Positions 51,176-64,000 of a stretch of DNA of 64,000 bases are shown here, one piece after another (the first letter of the stretch is position 1; each line of letters begins with the position of its first letter). The notes beneath the pieces are model-generated. The model was not told the DNA's origin. It did no database searches and saw only the letters and a program-made list of their open reading frames with translations. The position numbers were made by a program, and so were the translations under genes. The stretch comes from Stromatinia cepivora (taxonomy: Eukaryota; Ascomycota; Leotiomycetes; Helotiales; Sclerotiniaceae). The stretch is from contig RCTD01000020.1 of the NCBI GenBank assembly GCA_014898415.1, positions 1,116,001 through 1,180,000 on the forward strand, read 5' to 3'.

Positions 51176-52161
51176 ATGTCTCATTCTCACGATGGAGGTC
51201 CATCCCACTCTCACCATCACCCAGCTGCTGACCATGGACACACTCATGAGATTCTTGATGGACCAGGTAGTTACATGGGTCGAGAAATGCCAATCATAGA
51301 AGGTAGAAATTGGTCTGAAAGAGCTTTTACCGTTGGTATTGGAGGGTACGTGTTTTTCCTGATTCCCATATTCGTGAGATTCTCAATACCCCGCCATGAG
51401 CTAGAAGGGCAAATCACGTGTCGACCCTTATCACAAATGCTCAGTCATGGACGTCTTCATGTCTTGAGTCTCTCTGACACTCAGGGGGCAATCATGGATT
51501 ATGCGTTTGCTAACAATGATTCAGACCTGTAGGCTCAGGCAAAACAGCATTGATGTTAGCACTCTGTAATGCCCTCAGAGGAAAATATTCAATCGCAGCC
51601 GTTACCAATGATATCTTTACTCGAGAGGATGCTGAGTTCCTCACCAAACACAAAGCTCTTCCTGCATCACGTATCCGCGCCATTGAAACGGGTGGATGCC
51701 CGCATGCCGCTGTACGTGAAGATATTTCAGCGAACCTTGCTGCTCTTGAAGATCTGCACCGTGAATTCACTTCCGACATTTTACTCATTGAATCCGGAGG
51801 TGATAACTTGGCGGCGAATTATTCTAGAGAGTTGGCGGATTACATCATCTACGTGATTGATGTCAGCGGGGGTGACAAGATTCCCAGAAAAGGGGGTCCA
51901 GGAATTACTCAAAGTGACCTGTTAGTCGTGAACAAGACAGATTTGGCCGAAGCCGTGGGTGCAGATTTGGATGTTATGGACAGAGATGCCAGGAAGATGA
52001 GAGAAGGAGGCCCAACCGTTTTTGCTCAGGTCAAGAGCGGCGTCGGAATGGAACATATTGTGGGCTTAATTGAGAGCGCGTGGAAGGGTAGTGGTGCGGA
52101 GAGAGTCAGCAAAGAAAGGGGTGGCCCAAGAGCCACAGAGGGCTTGGAACAACTGAAGTAA
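51176..52161 (+). CDS. ureG: Urease accessory GTPase UreG
   Basis: This SIMIBI-class GTPase helps load nickel into urease in the cytosol. Two exons, 51176-51345 and 51525-52161, flank a 179-bp intron, long for this window, and give 268 residues. The P-loop GPVGSGKT at residues 57-64 is assembled across the splice junction, which fixes the acceptor at cag before acctgtagg. The N-terminal 25 residues are His-rich ([14 protein letters not shown]), as in many eukaryotic UreG proteins, and probably bind metal. Other family motifs are [40 protein letters not shown] and LLVVNKTDL. The tail after residue 245 ([12 protein letters not shown]) is poorly conserved. It converges with UTP7 at 282 bp. Confidence 0.96.
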
Positions 52162-52443
52162 AGGAGGCTATTTGCATTGCGAACTAAGATTGAGAATCTC
52201 ATCATAGTCAAGATAAACCATAAGTATTCATTTGCCATGGGAGATGATCCTATGTGTGTTTTCAACAGAATAAAATCTCATTATGTAACATCTGAACCAA
52301 CCTTACTCTTAAGTACAAGTAACGCATGACGCCTTAGAAATGTCTTCAAACGCCAAGCGCCACCGAGTTTTCCCATGACTATACTATACCTCGAAGCGCC
52401 TTGTACAGTAGTGTATGATATCAACAAAATGCCCCAAATTATT

Positions 52444-54206
52444 CTAAGCACTTTTTTTTGCGAAACGACCAAGAGCTGGCCCAAGTTCCTCCGCAGTGGT
52501 TTTTGACCTGTTCTTCTCCTTTTGCATCTGACTCTTTCTCAACTCTTCGATCCTATCCCTCTGCTCATCGATTATACCTCTGGAGCTCTTCTTTCTTAGG
52601 TACTTCCTCAAGCTACTGTTCTTTCCTCTACCTCTGTTCTTGATTTTAGCCATTGGATCTTCCGGCTTCTTGTCTAGGTCTCTCTCGGCCTTCCTTTGCT
52701 CATCCGATCTCAGGTCCAGATTACCAATATAGTTGGGGTCTAGTGAGATCATCTCGGGTTGAAGCTTGTTGAGTAACGACTTCACTTCAGCTTCCTGTCG
52801 TTGCTTGGTCGTCTCAAATGGATTGACTTCCAGAGCATCAAAGTTGGCCTCACCAGCACCTGGCACCAATATCGACGAGAACCCGGAATCATGTGAACTT
52901 CCTAATACATCCTCAAATGGACACCAGCGGACACGCTCAATTCGCTTTCCCTCACCACCCCATGCCATGTACGGGCTTTGTATCTTCTCCTGTTCTAGAG
53001 AGCTTTTGGAAAAAAGACCTCGCCAAATTGAGACCTGGGTGCCCCAGCCGACAGCTGTTAATCCTCGATCGGATATAGCAACTGACGAAGCCGGCTGTCG
53101 TGTGAAATAGCTATTTACCTCCTTGAACATTCTAACATCCCAGACAGACATCTTCATGTCTTGCCCAGTGGAAACCATGTACCTACCTTCTCTGTCTACA
53201 GCCAATGAACGTACTGGACCACGATGCGCCAATAGCTTCACTAGTGGTGTAGTGGAATTGGGTGACCATAATGTGACTGTTCCATTTTGATGACCCATGT
53301 GAAGGATCGCATTTCGAGGGTTTTGTGTAAGAGAGGTGGGCGATCCCAACTTGGTGGGCATCTCCATTACCATTTGACCAGTTGAGACGTCTTGGTATTT
53401 TAAGTGTCCCGCATTGCCCTACAAGAGTTAGTTATGTGCAGCTATATGAGCTAATTGTTACATACCACAGTAGCTAAAAGGTAGTGGTAAGGAAGGAATT
53501 CCATATTCGTAACCTCGATATGTTTCTTCAAACAGTGCAATTCTACTCCTGCTCCATCATATATATAAACATATTTCTTTTGCGCGACGGCGAATAGCTG
53601 GTTGTTATGCAGCCATTTTGCATCCCTAATAGTTTCTCCCAGTTGTAATTCACAGCCCAATTTCCCTTCTCTCCAATCCATTGTCGCGACATGGCCTTTT
53701 CTGCCAGCCAATAGAAGGTCCTTGCCATTCCTTGTATAGTCACACACATAGGGGCCTAACTGATCCAACTTAAGTTCAAACCCTTTTTTGGCTGTCTCAA
53801 GAGGTACGCTCTGTTTGATTTCATCCTGTCGGACCTTGTATGTTCGTTCCAATTCATTTTCCGGTTCTAAAAATCCATCTTCATTTTCGAGCAGGATCTC
53901 GGCATCCTTTGCTCTAAGTATTGCGGTTTTATTTCGGGCCTCGAGCTTTTTGAGATTTCCTCGTAGCTTTTTATCCTTAATCGAGTGTATGGGAATTTTT
54001 CCTCCTCGGCCATATGCTTTATTGGCTTCCTTGCGACGGCGCAGCTGTGATTGCGATTCTGATTCCGTGGTAACTAGCTCTGTCCTCGCTCGTTTGATCG
54101 GTACCGCCCAATTAAAATGGGATTTATTTGTCAATTCCATTGTATTTGCCATGTTGATGTAACAAGTTGACTTTGGGATTGTCAGTGAGTGTTTCGATTG
54201 TTCCAA
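52444..54206 (-). CDS. UTP7: U3 snoRNP / 90S pre-ribosome WD-repeat protein Utp7 (WDR46 family)
   Basis: This nucleolar component of the small-subunit processome is needed for 18S rRNA maturation. Exons 54206-53466 and 53418-52444 are joined by a 47-bp intron (LLATV then GNAGHLKY across it), giving up to 571 residues. The start may instead be the second Met at 54152 (MANTMELTNKSHFNW), which fits the family better. After a basic N-terminal region, WD-type repeats run from about residue 160 to 420 (for example MDWREG, LWSPNSTTPLVKLLAHRGPV, SVWDVRMFKEV). The BING4 C-terminal domain follows (VRWCPFEDVLGSSHDSGFSS, VPGAGEANFDALEVNPFE) with a Lys/Arg-rich tail. It is divergent from TSR1, another 40S biogenesis gene, with only about 250 bp between start codons. 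Confidence 0.95.
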
Positions 54207-54458
54207 GAGCGCGCAAAATGAAATATTTGTGACCTCTGCTAGAACTTTTCTATGCCAAGACTCTTACGATAAGCGATAAGAACAACTTAGCGCACAAAAA
54301 AAAGTTCCCAGACCCCACGTTAAAACATTTCGATCCGAATTCAAATTAATTTGATTTGTTGAGTCAAAAAATTGGAAAATTGGAAAATTACCTAGGCGTT
54401 TGAATTTTCCAAACTGGCTTCCATTCCGTTCAGATTCAAAGCCGGAGGCAACGGTAAT
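54207..54458. promoter_or_regulatory. Compact bidirectional promoter of UTP7 and TSR1
   Basis: About 250 bp (306 bp if UTP7 starts at 54152) serve both genes. It contains a perfect 10-bp inverted repeat, ttggaaaatt (54380-54389) and aattttccaa (54403-54412), plus a further ttggaaaatt at 54372-54381. A/T-rich elements of this kind resemble the RRPE motif of yeast ribosome-biogenesis genes, but the match is loose. Confidence 0.5.
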
Positions 54459-56929
54459 ATGGCTCCAACTCCTACTGGACACTCCCATAGGAGTACAACA
54501 AAAACAACCCATAAAGCATTTAAATCAAGAAAGGCTTCGAAAGGTGCATTGAAGGAATTGTCAAAAGGTCAGCGCAGTTTCCTTCATAAAATGGATAAAT
54601 ACTAATTTTCGCAGGCAAGGTGCAAGATTTGAGTCAGCGAAAGTCTCCTCACCAACAACTTATGTCAAAATTTGATCGTCGTAATCAAGCCCGCCAGAAG
54701 CAAAATACAAAACATAAGGAACATCAAAGGGATTTGAATGTTTTCCAGGGTCGCGATGGGGCACCAAGAATTGTCGCTCTCGTTCCACTATGCGATGACG
54801 CAAATGCTGCAGCCGCAGTACGGAGTTTAACAGGTAGTTTAGATGTTGAGATTGATGTGCCAGAAGAAGGAATTATCCGTGCCGATATCGACAGATTCAA
54901 GCAGAAAGTTCAATACATTATTACCAAGAAGGAATTATTCAGCTGTATGAATGCTAGTAGAGTGGCAGACTTTGTAGTTTTCATACTGTCAGCAGAACAA
55001 GAAGTGGATGAGTTAGGGGAACTCATTATCCGCAGTGTTGAAAGCCAAGGATTGTCGACTACTTTGACAGTCGTTCAAGGACTGGACAAGATTGAGCCAC
55101 CCAAACGAAGACCCGGAGTTCTTTCTTCTCTAAAATCCTACGTTCAGCATTTTCATCCAGATCAAGAAAAGGTCCACAACCTAGACTCGAGGCAAGAATG
55201 TGCCAATCTTATGAGATCATTGTGCACATTGGCCCCAAAAGGAATTCGATGGAGAGAAGAAAGAAGTTGGATGCTTATTGATGAAGTTCAATGGCCAACG
55301 AACGAACAGGAAAATGTCGTACTGACTGGTTTTGTCAGGGGCAAGGGACTGAAAACAGATAGATTAATCTCAGTTGGCGACTGGGGCGATTTCCAGATCG
55401 AGAAGATAACGGCTGCACCATTAGCCTCCAAAAAGAGACGCACGGATGAAATGGCTACGGATGAATCTAGTGATGAGATCATCCTTGAAACACCCGGTGA
55501 AGATCGGGATGATCTTGCAGAACTTGCACCTGAAGAGGTGATGATGGAGGACGATGAGGATGCCACCATGTCGGTAGCCCCAACGGAAAAGCGAGGAGTA
55601 CTTCTTGATGATCACCACTACTTCTCTGACGATGAGACACATCTGCCCGCTGTACCAAAACGGCTTCCCAAAGGTACTTCCAACTATCAATCAGCATGGT
55701 TCCTCGGAGACCATTTCTCGGATTCCGGCTCTGATATGGAAGACTTTGAAGAAGAAATGACGATGGATACTCCCGCCCTCCCTCAAGACGGAGCCGAAGG
55801 GTTCGCGCCAAGAGAGCCTACAGAAGCTGCGCCATCAGAATACCCACAATCGGAGATGTTCTTGGATCCTAATCCAGATGATGAAGCCGAGGCAGAACAG
55901 CTAGCCGCGTTCAGAGGCCGTAAAACTGACGAGGCAGCAGAAGATCGTGAATTTCCGGATGAAATCGAGCTTCACCCAAATGTTTTAGCACGTGAACGTC
56001 TTGCAAAATTTCGTGGTCTAAAGAGTCTGCGCACTAGTCCATGGGAGGAAGCTGAAGACAGAGCATATGAGCCAGAAGATTGGAGACGCCTACTTCAAGT
56101 GCCTGACTACAAATCATCTCGTAGTCAAGTCACTCGTGAGGCATTGGTCGGTGGAGTGGCTGCAGGAACTCGAGTTCATATCCACCTTCGCAACGTAGCC
56201 ACTTCGTTGCAATCAACGTACAATGTTTCTCAGCCTCTAAGCGCATTTTCACTCCTGCGCCACGAGCACAAACGGGCTGTTTTAAACATCAACTTCACTC
56301 TCAGCTCGGACTATCCATCGCCCATTAAATCCAAGGATGAGATGATCGTGCAGTGCGGACCTCGCCGCTTCGTTGTCAACCCCCTTTTCTCTCAAGGTGG
56401 CAACACTCCCAATGACGTTCACAAATTTGATCGATTCCTCCACCCTGGTCAATCAACTGTCGCCTCTTTCATCGGTCCCCTTTCATGGGGCTCCATACCA
56501 ACTCTTTTCTTCAAACGACCTTCCGAGTCTGCACCATCTTCCGCACCTCTTTCTTTAATTGGTACTGGCACATCACTGCCACCGTCTACCTCTCGAATTA
56601 TTGCAAAGCGTATCATTTTAACTGGTCACCCTTACAAGATTCACAAGAGACTCGTTACTGTCCGCTACATGTTCTTCAATCGTGAAGATGTCGAATGGTT
56701 TAAAGCACTTCAATTATGGACTAAGAGAGGAAGAAGTGGCTTCATCAAGGAAAGCTTGGGTACCCATGGATATTTTAAGGCTACGTTCGATGGTAAGATC
56801 AATCCTCAGGATGCCGTAGGAGTTAGTTTGTACAAGAGAATGTGGCCAAGGAGTGCGAGGGCTTGGGATCCCATCTCGGATAGACTTTCGGAAGATTTGG
56901 CAGGGGAAAAGGACGTCACCATGGAATAG
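54459..56929 (+). CDS. TSR1: 40S ribosome maturation factor Tsr1
   Basis: This catalytically inactive, translational-GTPase-like protein binds late pre-40S particles and blocks premature joining of initiation factors. Exon 1, 54459-54567, and exon 2, 54615-56929, flank a 47-bp intron with a gtcagc donor and a branch-like actaat. The joined protein has 807 residues. The small first exon (MAPTPTGHSH..., then KELSKGKVQDLSQR across the junction) gives the basic N-terminus expected of the family. The AARP2CN-type domain includes GIRWREERSWMLIDEVQW. An acidic, low-complexity middle spans about residues 310-480. The C-terminal DUF663/Tsr1 domain holds SLRTSPWEEAEDR, RVHIHLRNV, FFKRP and GYFKATFDGKI. 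DIM1 lies 700 bp downstream on the same strand. Confidence 0.96.
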
Positions 56930-58835
<1,906 letters not shown>

Positions 58836-59314
58836 TTACGATTAGATCTTTTCGGGTGGGTAAAATGGTGTTAATAGTGTATATAGGCATGGAGTTGGTT
58901 GGAGGTTTTTAAGGTTCACATTTGAGTCCCTTTAAAGTTGGGATTGCTGGATTTATGATAAACTCTATTTGGACCGTACCAGTTCCTGTAGGGCTCTTAA
59001 TGGCGCGACATGGTGTTTGGGTGAATTTTACTTAGTGTATCCAGGACTCTCGTCATCACGCCTTGGGGTGGATTTTTACAAAGTTTATACAGTTACGTTG
59101 AGGAGAAGAACGCACGGTGGTAAAAGAGTGAAAATTGACACAAAGTATTGTTATTAGTCCTTCGTCGATTCTTGCATTATCCAAACTATTTCGTCCACAC
59201 ACAAAGTGCCAAATCCGCACCTCCCTTCCAAATCATACACTCAATTGTGGCAACAAGCTCCAGCAGAAGCCTTAGCATTAAATACCATTCCAACAGAAGA
59301 ATCCTATCTCCCTT
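58836..59314. other. Convergent intergenic region
   Basis: 3' flanks of DIM1 and the secreted protein gene. A 62-codon open frame at 58969-59157 is not supported as a gene. Confidence 0.5.
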
Positions 59315-60058
59315 CTAATTGTGATATCCGTTGCCGATGCAGTATTTGATTGAATGGCTGTCGGAGGTGCAAAGACTGATGGTGCCAGAAACCCAGCTTA
59401 ATCCCCCATATTCGTTACTTTCGTAGCTATCAGCTTGGTAAGTAGATCTGTCGCCGCGTACACCAATACATCCGATATCAATAGTGCCAGATCTTCTGGT
59501 GGTCCAAGGGTTTGAGACGACAACTCCATATTTGCCCTTTGGTACAGTGAATGTATAGGCAGTGGTATAGGTGTTAGTCCAAGTCGCTGTGTAGGTAATG
59601 CCATAGGTTGCTGACAGGACCTTGTCGATAAGTGTCTGAGTCATGCTAAGAGAGACGGCGATAGCATTTGCAATGCTGTGACCTTTGGTGACGCCGAGAG
59701 TGGCATCACGGTCTGTTGCATGAAGAATATCGGACATGCGCACGTCCCAGTTCAAAAACTTCTGCTCGGGGTTTTCTCTGACGATGGAGCGAGAATTGCA
59801 ACCACGTTTGGAGAGCTGGGCCTCCAATTCCATTTCTATGGTTTCATTCAAGGGTCTTTCAGAGATTTCGAGGGGACCAGGTGCGGTGGTGAGGTCTGCC
59901 TCATGGAGGGCCATGAATTCAGCCTTGTCCATGACTTCTGTTCGGCCATCAACGCCAAAGAGAATGATCTTGGATTCGTCTATTTCCCGAGGAACAACTG
60001 CCGCTGCGACCATGGTAGAGCCCATCAAGAGGCTGGTAAGAAAAGAGGTAATAAGCAT
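59315..60058 (-). CDS. Secreted effector-like protein (resembles Celp0028-type proteins)
   Basis: Single exon, 247 residues from the Met at 60058. The frame extends 15 codons upstream, but the signal peptide starts here (MLITSFLTSLLMGSTMVAAA). Residues 21-85 look like a propeptide that ends in a Lys-Arg Kex2-type site directly before GCNSRS. The mature part of about 160 residues carries four Cys (GCNSRS, GCIG, LCTSD, YCIGNG) and is rich in Thr, Ser and Tyr. It includes FLNWDVRMSDILHA, TATWTNTYTTAYTFTVPKGKYG and SNPWTTRRSGTIDIG. The pattern resembles fungal secreted proteins annotated as Celp0028 effector-like. That is recalled family knowledge, not a search result, and the function is unknown. 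Confidence 0.75.
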   Translation of the reverse strand: MLITSFLTSLLMGSTMVAAAVVPREIDESKIILFGVDGRTEVMDKAEFMALHEADLTTAPGPLEISERPLNETIEMELEAQLSKRGCNSRSIVRENPEQKFLNWDVRMSDILHATDRDATLGVTKGHSIANAIAVSLSMTQTLIDKVLSATYGITYTATWTNTYTTAYTFTVPKGKYGVVVSNPWTTRRSGTIDIGCIGVRGDRSTYQADSYESNEYGGLSWVSGTISLCTSDSHSIKYCIGNGYHN

Positions 60059-61288
60059 TTTGAAGTTTTTAGCGTATGAATTGTGGACTTGAGAAGAGGC
60101 CAATGGAATAGAAAGAGAGACTGAGGTAAGATGACTTGAGAAAAGCCGATAGGATAGAAGGAAAGACTGAGATTGGATGGTGTTTCGAAGTTTTTTTGAC
60201 GAGAAATCGGAGACTTCATATACTTCGTCACTCCAGAGCGTAACCCGAAGCTCTCCCCAAGACGATTTACTCGTTGAATATCCTAGTCCACTTGGACAAT
60301 CATACGAGCTTCAAAGTTGGGATGATCGCCTAAGAAGGCGGGAGAATCACTTATCCTCCAGTATCTTTGATGCCGTGAATAATCACCAATCAATATCAAT
60401 GTACCCACCAATAGACCAATGAGGTTCGATGAGGTTCGTTTGGGTGACAATAAGGTTTTCTCCAAAACCATGCAAAGTTTGATTAAACTATCCTCGCACG
60501 TGGGGATTTGAGATCTACAACAGAACTCAATTATTGACGAGGCTCTTGATTGTGCCATGCGCCTCTTGGCATGTGATCAAAATTAAGCGGGTGACCGAGT
60601 TGAGAAATAAAGGCGAGCGATCTTCCCCTTTATTTCTGCAACGGCTTTATTTGACTAACAGGCTAGGTGTTTCTCAACCAGACATGACATGATGACAGGC
60701 ATCACCGTTTCTTGGTGCCGTCATATTAGAGTTAAGGTTCGACGAAAATTTCAATATTGACAGGTAAATCGTAATCACAAATGTATGTCATGCCACGATA
60801 CCTTCATGCGCAAGCGCCATTAATGTACCAAATATAGCGTCACTCGGGATGATTGATACTTTCCCAGCCTCATAGGGTGCTAAATCCAAGGTTTGGGGAT
60901 GCACATACCCGCAAAGGATCATCGAAGTCATTTCGGGAAAACGCCACCGAGATTGTTCCAACATTTCCCCAGTCTCTTGGCACGTTTAACTTTTGTGATA
61001 TCGGCCGCAGACAGAGTATGTCGATCTCTTCACCGGTATGCGGCTGTATAATTCAGATTAGATTGTTTACAAAGATATCACAAGGTTGTGACTAATGAGC
61101 TATTTGTATCTCTCGGTTATAGGTATAGCAGTCTGGTTATATTTATATATACCACAGTCTAGAAGCTGCAAACGCCAGTCATTCATTCCTTCTATTTCCA
61201 TCAACCCATCAATAGCCTTTACTTCTTAACCAGATCCTCAATTCTCATATCTCTTTCATAAATTCATTTACAATATTCAACAATCACT
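60059..61288. promoter_or_regulatory. Intergenic region between two secreted-protein genes
   Basis: The two genes are divergent. A TATA-like stretch, atatttatatatacc (61138-61152), lies about 140 bp before the 61289 start. A pyrimidine-rich leader (61190-61250) follows. A short direct repeat gatgaggttc occurs near 60420-60440. Several short open frames have no recognisable features. Confidence 0.45.
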
Positions 61289-61810
61289 ATGGTTTCTGTA
61301 CTCCTCAAAACCGTTGCTCTCCTTTCCCTCGTCGGCTTGTCAGTAGCTGACCTTCACAAATATGGTATTTGTGCAGATATCAAGGGAGGCGGCGTAGGTT
61401 CCCCATTTCCTTATCTTCTTCCTCAAACAGCACGCGCATTATGCTTCTACCTTCCACCCCATTGCTTCCTCTCCTTTTACCAAACAATTCCTATCATATA
61501 TCAATACTAACCAGCTACTCAGTACGTATACAACCACAAAGCCACTGAAGATGCGTGTGCTGCCTACAAGAACAGAAACACGGGTGACGAGCAATGGGAC
61601 AAATGTCCGGATTGCTACATGGACACAAGCGACATTCCCCATTGTCAAACCGACGGATGGCACATGGGTGGTGACGAAGTAAGTTTCCTAATCATTTTCC
61701 TCATGCACAAATGAACCGGTGATGAGAGTGAAAAGAACAGAAGCTAAGATAGTGGATAGTGGTTATACTACTGTGAGCAAAATGGAGCGGAGCTCTCCTT
61801 AGCAAACTAA
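61289..61810 (+). CDS. Small secreted cysteine-rich protein
   Basis: Three exons, 61289-61393, 61523-61678 and 61760-61810, with GT-AG introns of 129 and 81 bp, give 103 residues. The signal peptide MVSVLLKTVALLSLVGLSVA leaves a mature protein of about 83 residues with six Cys (28, 47, 63, 66, 76, 92 of the precursor), including CPDC. Such proteins are usually stabilised by three disulfides. The last exon reads WLYYCEQNGAELSLAN. All introns are phase 0. I do not recognise a named family. It resembles small apoplastic proteins of plant-associated fungi. Without splicing, the first frame ends in an unrelated 73-codon reading. Confidence 0.75.
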
Positions 61811-62900
61811 ACGCACATCTCAGGAATGGGAGGCATGATATGTGTTGGTGGGAGAAGAGGAGTTTTCATTCAAATTATATCTTAACGCGCTTTTGTGGAG
61901 GACTTTTGTGAATACATATTCAAAAGGTAGAAGGGATTTGGAAGATTTTATCGCAGGATGCATTTGTCGGATGATCTAATTGATAATTCAGTATGGTAAC
62001 CATGGAAACTCAAAACGAATTCAATCACATCTGAACATTTTGGGAAGAAGTATCAAAACTTTCCAAATTAAACCTTCCTAACCGAGAGAAAAAGATCATT
62101 GCACAGTGCCCATTCATACTCTTCACACCCCCAAAACCTAATTTGCCATCACTCGTTATAACATGGGAACTAAAGCCAATAAATACACCTAAAATCAGCC
62201 ACCAGATAGATCCCTAAAATATCCAAATCCCATGCCACCAATCTCCATAACCGACTGATTCTTAGAATAACAGCTCTCAAATACCGCATCTTCAGATGGA
62301 TATCCCAAAATTCACAAAATTAGTCCGATATTCCTGGAGCGGGGTTGCTATGGCTGGTACTATTACTAAATCAAAGGTGAGATTACCATCGGTTGTATCG
62401 CCATTGAAGGATGTGGGGGGTAATCTATACCGTGGATTTGAACTCATGGGGGGTGGAGAAGTGATATGTGTGGGAGGAAGAGGCAGAGGGAGATGAGTTT
62501 ATGTTTTTCGACGGAGTAGTTGAGAATGTAATGTAGAGGCAAGAGAATAAGTGTTACATGTTATAGCAAAATGAGAAATTGCGAGAGTAAGCCGCTCAAT
62601 AGGTGATATATAGCCGTACGTACCGTTGTATAAGGGCGGGTAGAGTATATTCATTGAATGAAAAATAATTGATGCATCAGTCGATAGCAGAGCTTGCTCT
62701 ACCGATGAAATAAATCCAGCCTGGGTTTGCACAGCGGGATTGCTGAAGAAGACCTTCGTGGAGATTATGACTAACTAATATATCAATATTGGGATCAAAA
62801 ACTCCTTGGGATAATAATCGGTAATTTATGATCTGCCAATTACTGGTCCGAAAGTAAATTGTCCAGATGCTGATTTATCAGTTATTATGTTATTAACACT
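61811..62900. other. Intergenic region
   Basis: No supported gene. A 66-codon frame at 62296-62496 and a 77-codon minus frame at 62499-62732 have no recognisable motifs. Confidence 0.45.
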
Positions 62901-63612
62901 CGATAGTGATCTAATAAACCTGTATTTGCTGTGACATTTGTATCCCCAGCAAGCCATCCCTGTTGATTATTATAAGAAGATAATCTATGAAAATGTCTCT
63001 GTTATTGAAACTTGCAACAAACATACGAATAATCTTGACTTGCCGCTATGGGAGTTGCAGGGTTTTCGGGGGAGGCCTTACTACCAGAAACATACCCAAC
63101 TCCATGGATCCAGATTAGCACAGGTGCATCTGTTTCATCCACTAAAATAAATCTGCATATTAGCTGGGGATGTCAGTAATAAGAAGCCTTGTTTCTCACC
63201 TGTACCCCCGGCCAGGCCACCAGCGCCAGCAATTGCATTGAACACCTTCCATGGCACAACAACATTACGAAACAAACAATATTTACTCGAACATGGATCA
63301 ACTAACGGCTCCATACATCTTATAAGCATCTCACGAGCTAGAGTTATAAAATTACTGAGATTCTTTCCAATCAAGTAATCACGCAAAAATACTCCCGCAA
63401 TCAAAAACCAAGTTTCGCGTAATCAGTTCGCTAGTGAACAATATTTTGGGTTGTATCCATACCTGGCATGACTTGTGGACAGGTAGAATCGCGCTGGCCG
63501 TTATTTATGGTGGTATTTCGACCTTTGGGTGCTACAGGTGCTGCGAACGTACGATCATGAATAGGTGTCTGAGCATATCGTATATTTGAGAAATTGAGAT
63601 AAAGGTACTAAC
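62901..63612 (-). pseudogene. Type-B carboxylesterase / lipase N-terminal fragment, broken
   Basis: On the minus strand the sequence starts near 63612 with QFSNIRYAQTP, then FAAPVAPKGRNTTINNGQ and STCPQVMPG. An intron of about 80 bp is likely from about 63460. The fragment continues FLIAGVFLRDYLIGKNL, RNVVVPWKVFN, a second small intron (about 63157-63204), and VDETDAPVLIWIHGVGYVSGSKASPENP, where a GGGY oxyanion-hole motif is expected. Later GWLAGDTNVTANTGLLDHYR is readable, but it is preceded by a stop near 62996. The catalytic Ser elbow and the C-terminal two thirds are absent. Intact enzymes of this family are often secreted esterases. The surviving exons suggest recent loss. Confidence 0.7.
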
Positions 63613-64000
63613 AGGAAGACTGTTCGAAGGGATTCATTAGTTCTTGTACAGGTGGTAAAATTGTAAGTGAAAGGATGTCATTTTGACATTCCGATCTTTG
63701 ATCAAATTTTGAATTCGATTCTAGAATAGAGGTAAAATAGAAGACGTACATTCAATTTGTAAGATTAAGTTCCCTCTTCAACTACATACTCCCCAAAACA
63801 ATTAATATACAGTTCAGGACTCATAATAGCTTTGTAAAGGATATTGATATGGATATCCTCCAAAATTCCCTTTTAGAAAATAACCCTCCCCACGTTATAT
63901 TAGGCGATAATCAACTCAACTTGTCGTTCTGCCAATCTGGTTCATTGACAGACGTCACCCTCATCCGGAAACCCTAAATGACCCAAAATATACTGGTCCT
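63613..64000. other. Right end of window
   Basis: Upstream side of the esterase remnant. A signal-peptide exon for it was not found, and no other gene is visible before the window ends. Confidence 0.4.

Overview
The window looks like nuclear DNA of a filamentous ascomycete. Short GT-AG introns (mostly 47-80 bp), a fungus-specific elongation factor 3 gene, small secreted proteins and retrotransposons decayed almost entirely by C-to-T/G-to-A transitions (the signature of repeat-induced point mutation, RIP) all point there. The gene content and retrotransposon types suggest a leotiomycete such as Botrytis or Sclerotinia, but that placement is inference.

Positions 1-31517 form a very AT-rich, gene-free block of dead LTR retrotransposons. 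A Gypsy element (repeat A, then protease, reverse transcriptase, RNase H, integrase and chromodomain remnants) runs from about 2215 to an LTR at 7648-8421. A second, mostly deleted Gypsy copy follows. Its 3' LTR (10222-10697 plus 31262-31517) is split by a reverse-strand Copia element, here Z (10698-31261, 203-bp LTRs, TSD ttaat). Z is itself interrupted by a non-autonomous LTR element (15281-17587, 191-bp LTRs) and by Copia X (18290-29214, TSD gttat). X is interrupted by its sibling Copia Y (20164-25660, TSD aaaat). The four levels of nesting can be read from LTR ends and target-site duplications.

Positions 31518-64000 are of ordinary composition and carry genes. A DUF1275 membrane protein (minus strand) and elongation factor 3 (plus) lie first. 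A decayed rhodopsin-like membrane protein gene, an AT-rich island with a RIP-killed Fot1/pogo transposon (42086-43924, TA duplication) and a possible MITE follow. Next come a broken cytochrome P450, adenylosuccinate synthetase (minus, ten exons including 15- and 17-bp micro-exons) and the urease accessory GTPase UreG (plus). Then UTP7 (minus) and TSR1 (plus) share one short divergent promoter, with DIM1 (plus) just downstream, so three small-subunit ribosome-assembly genes sit together. The right end has two predicted secreted proteins (a 247-residue effector-like protein and a 103-residue six-cysteine protein) and a broken carboxylesterase.

Functionally, the intact genes are housekeeping (translation elongation, 40S biogenesis, AMP synthesis, urease maturation). 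The decayed or secreted genes lie next to the transposon-rich parts or at the right end. All exon boundaries were worked out by eye from splice signals and protein-family continuity. No tRNA, rRNA or CRISPR was found.
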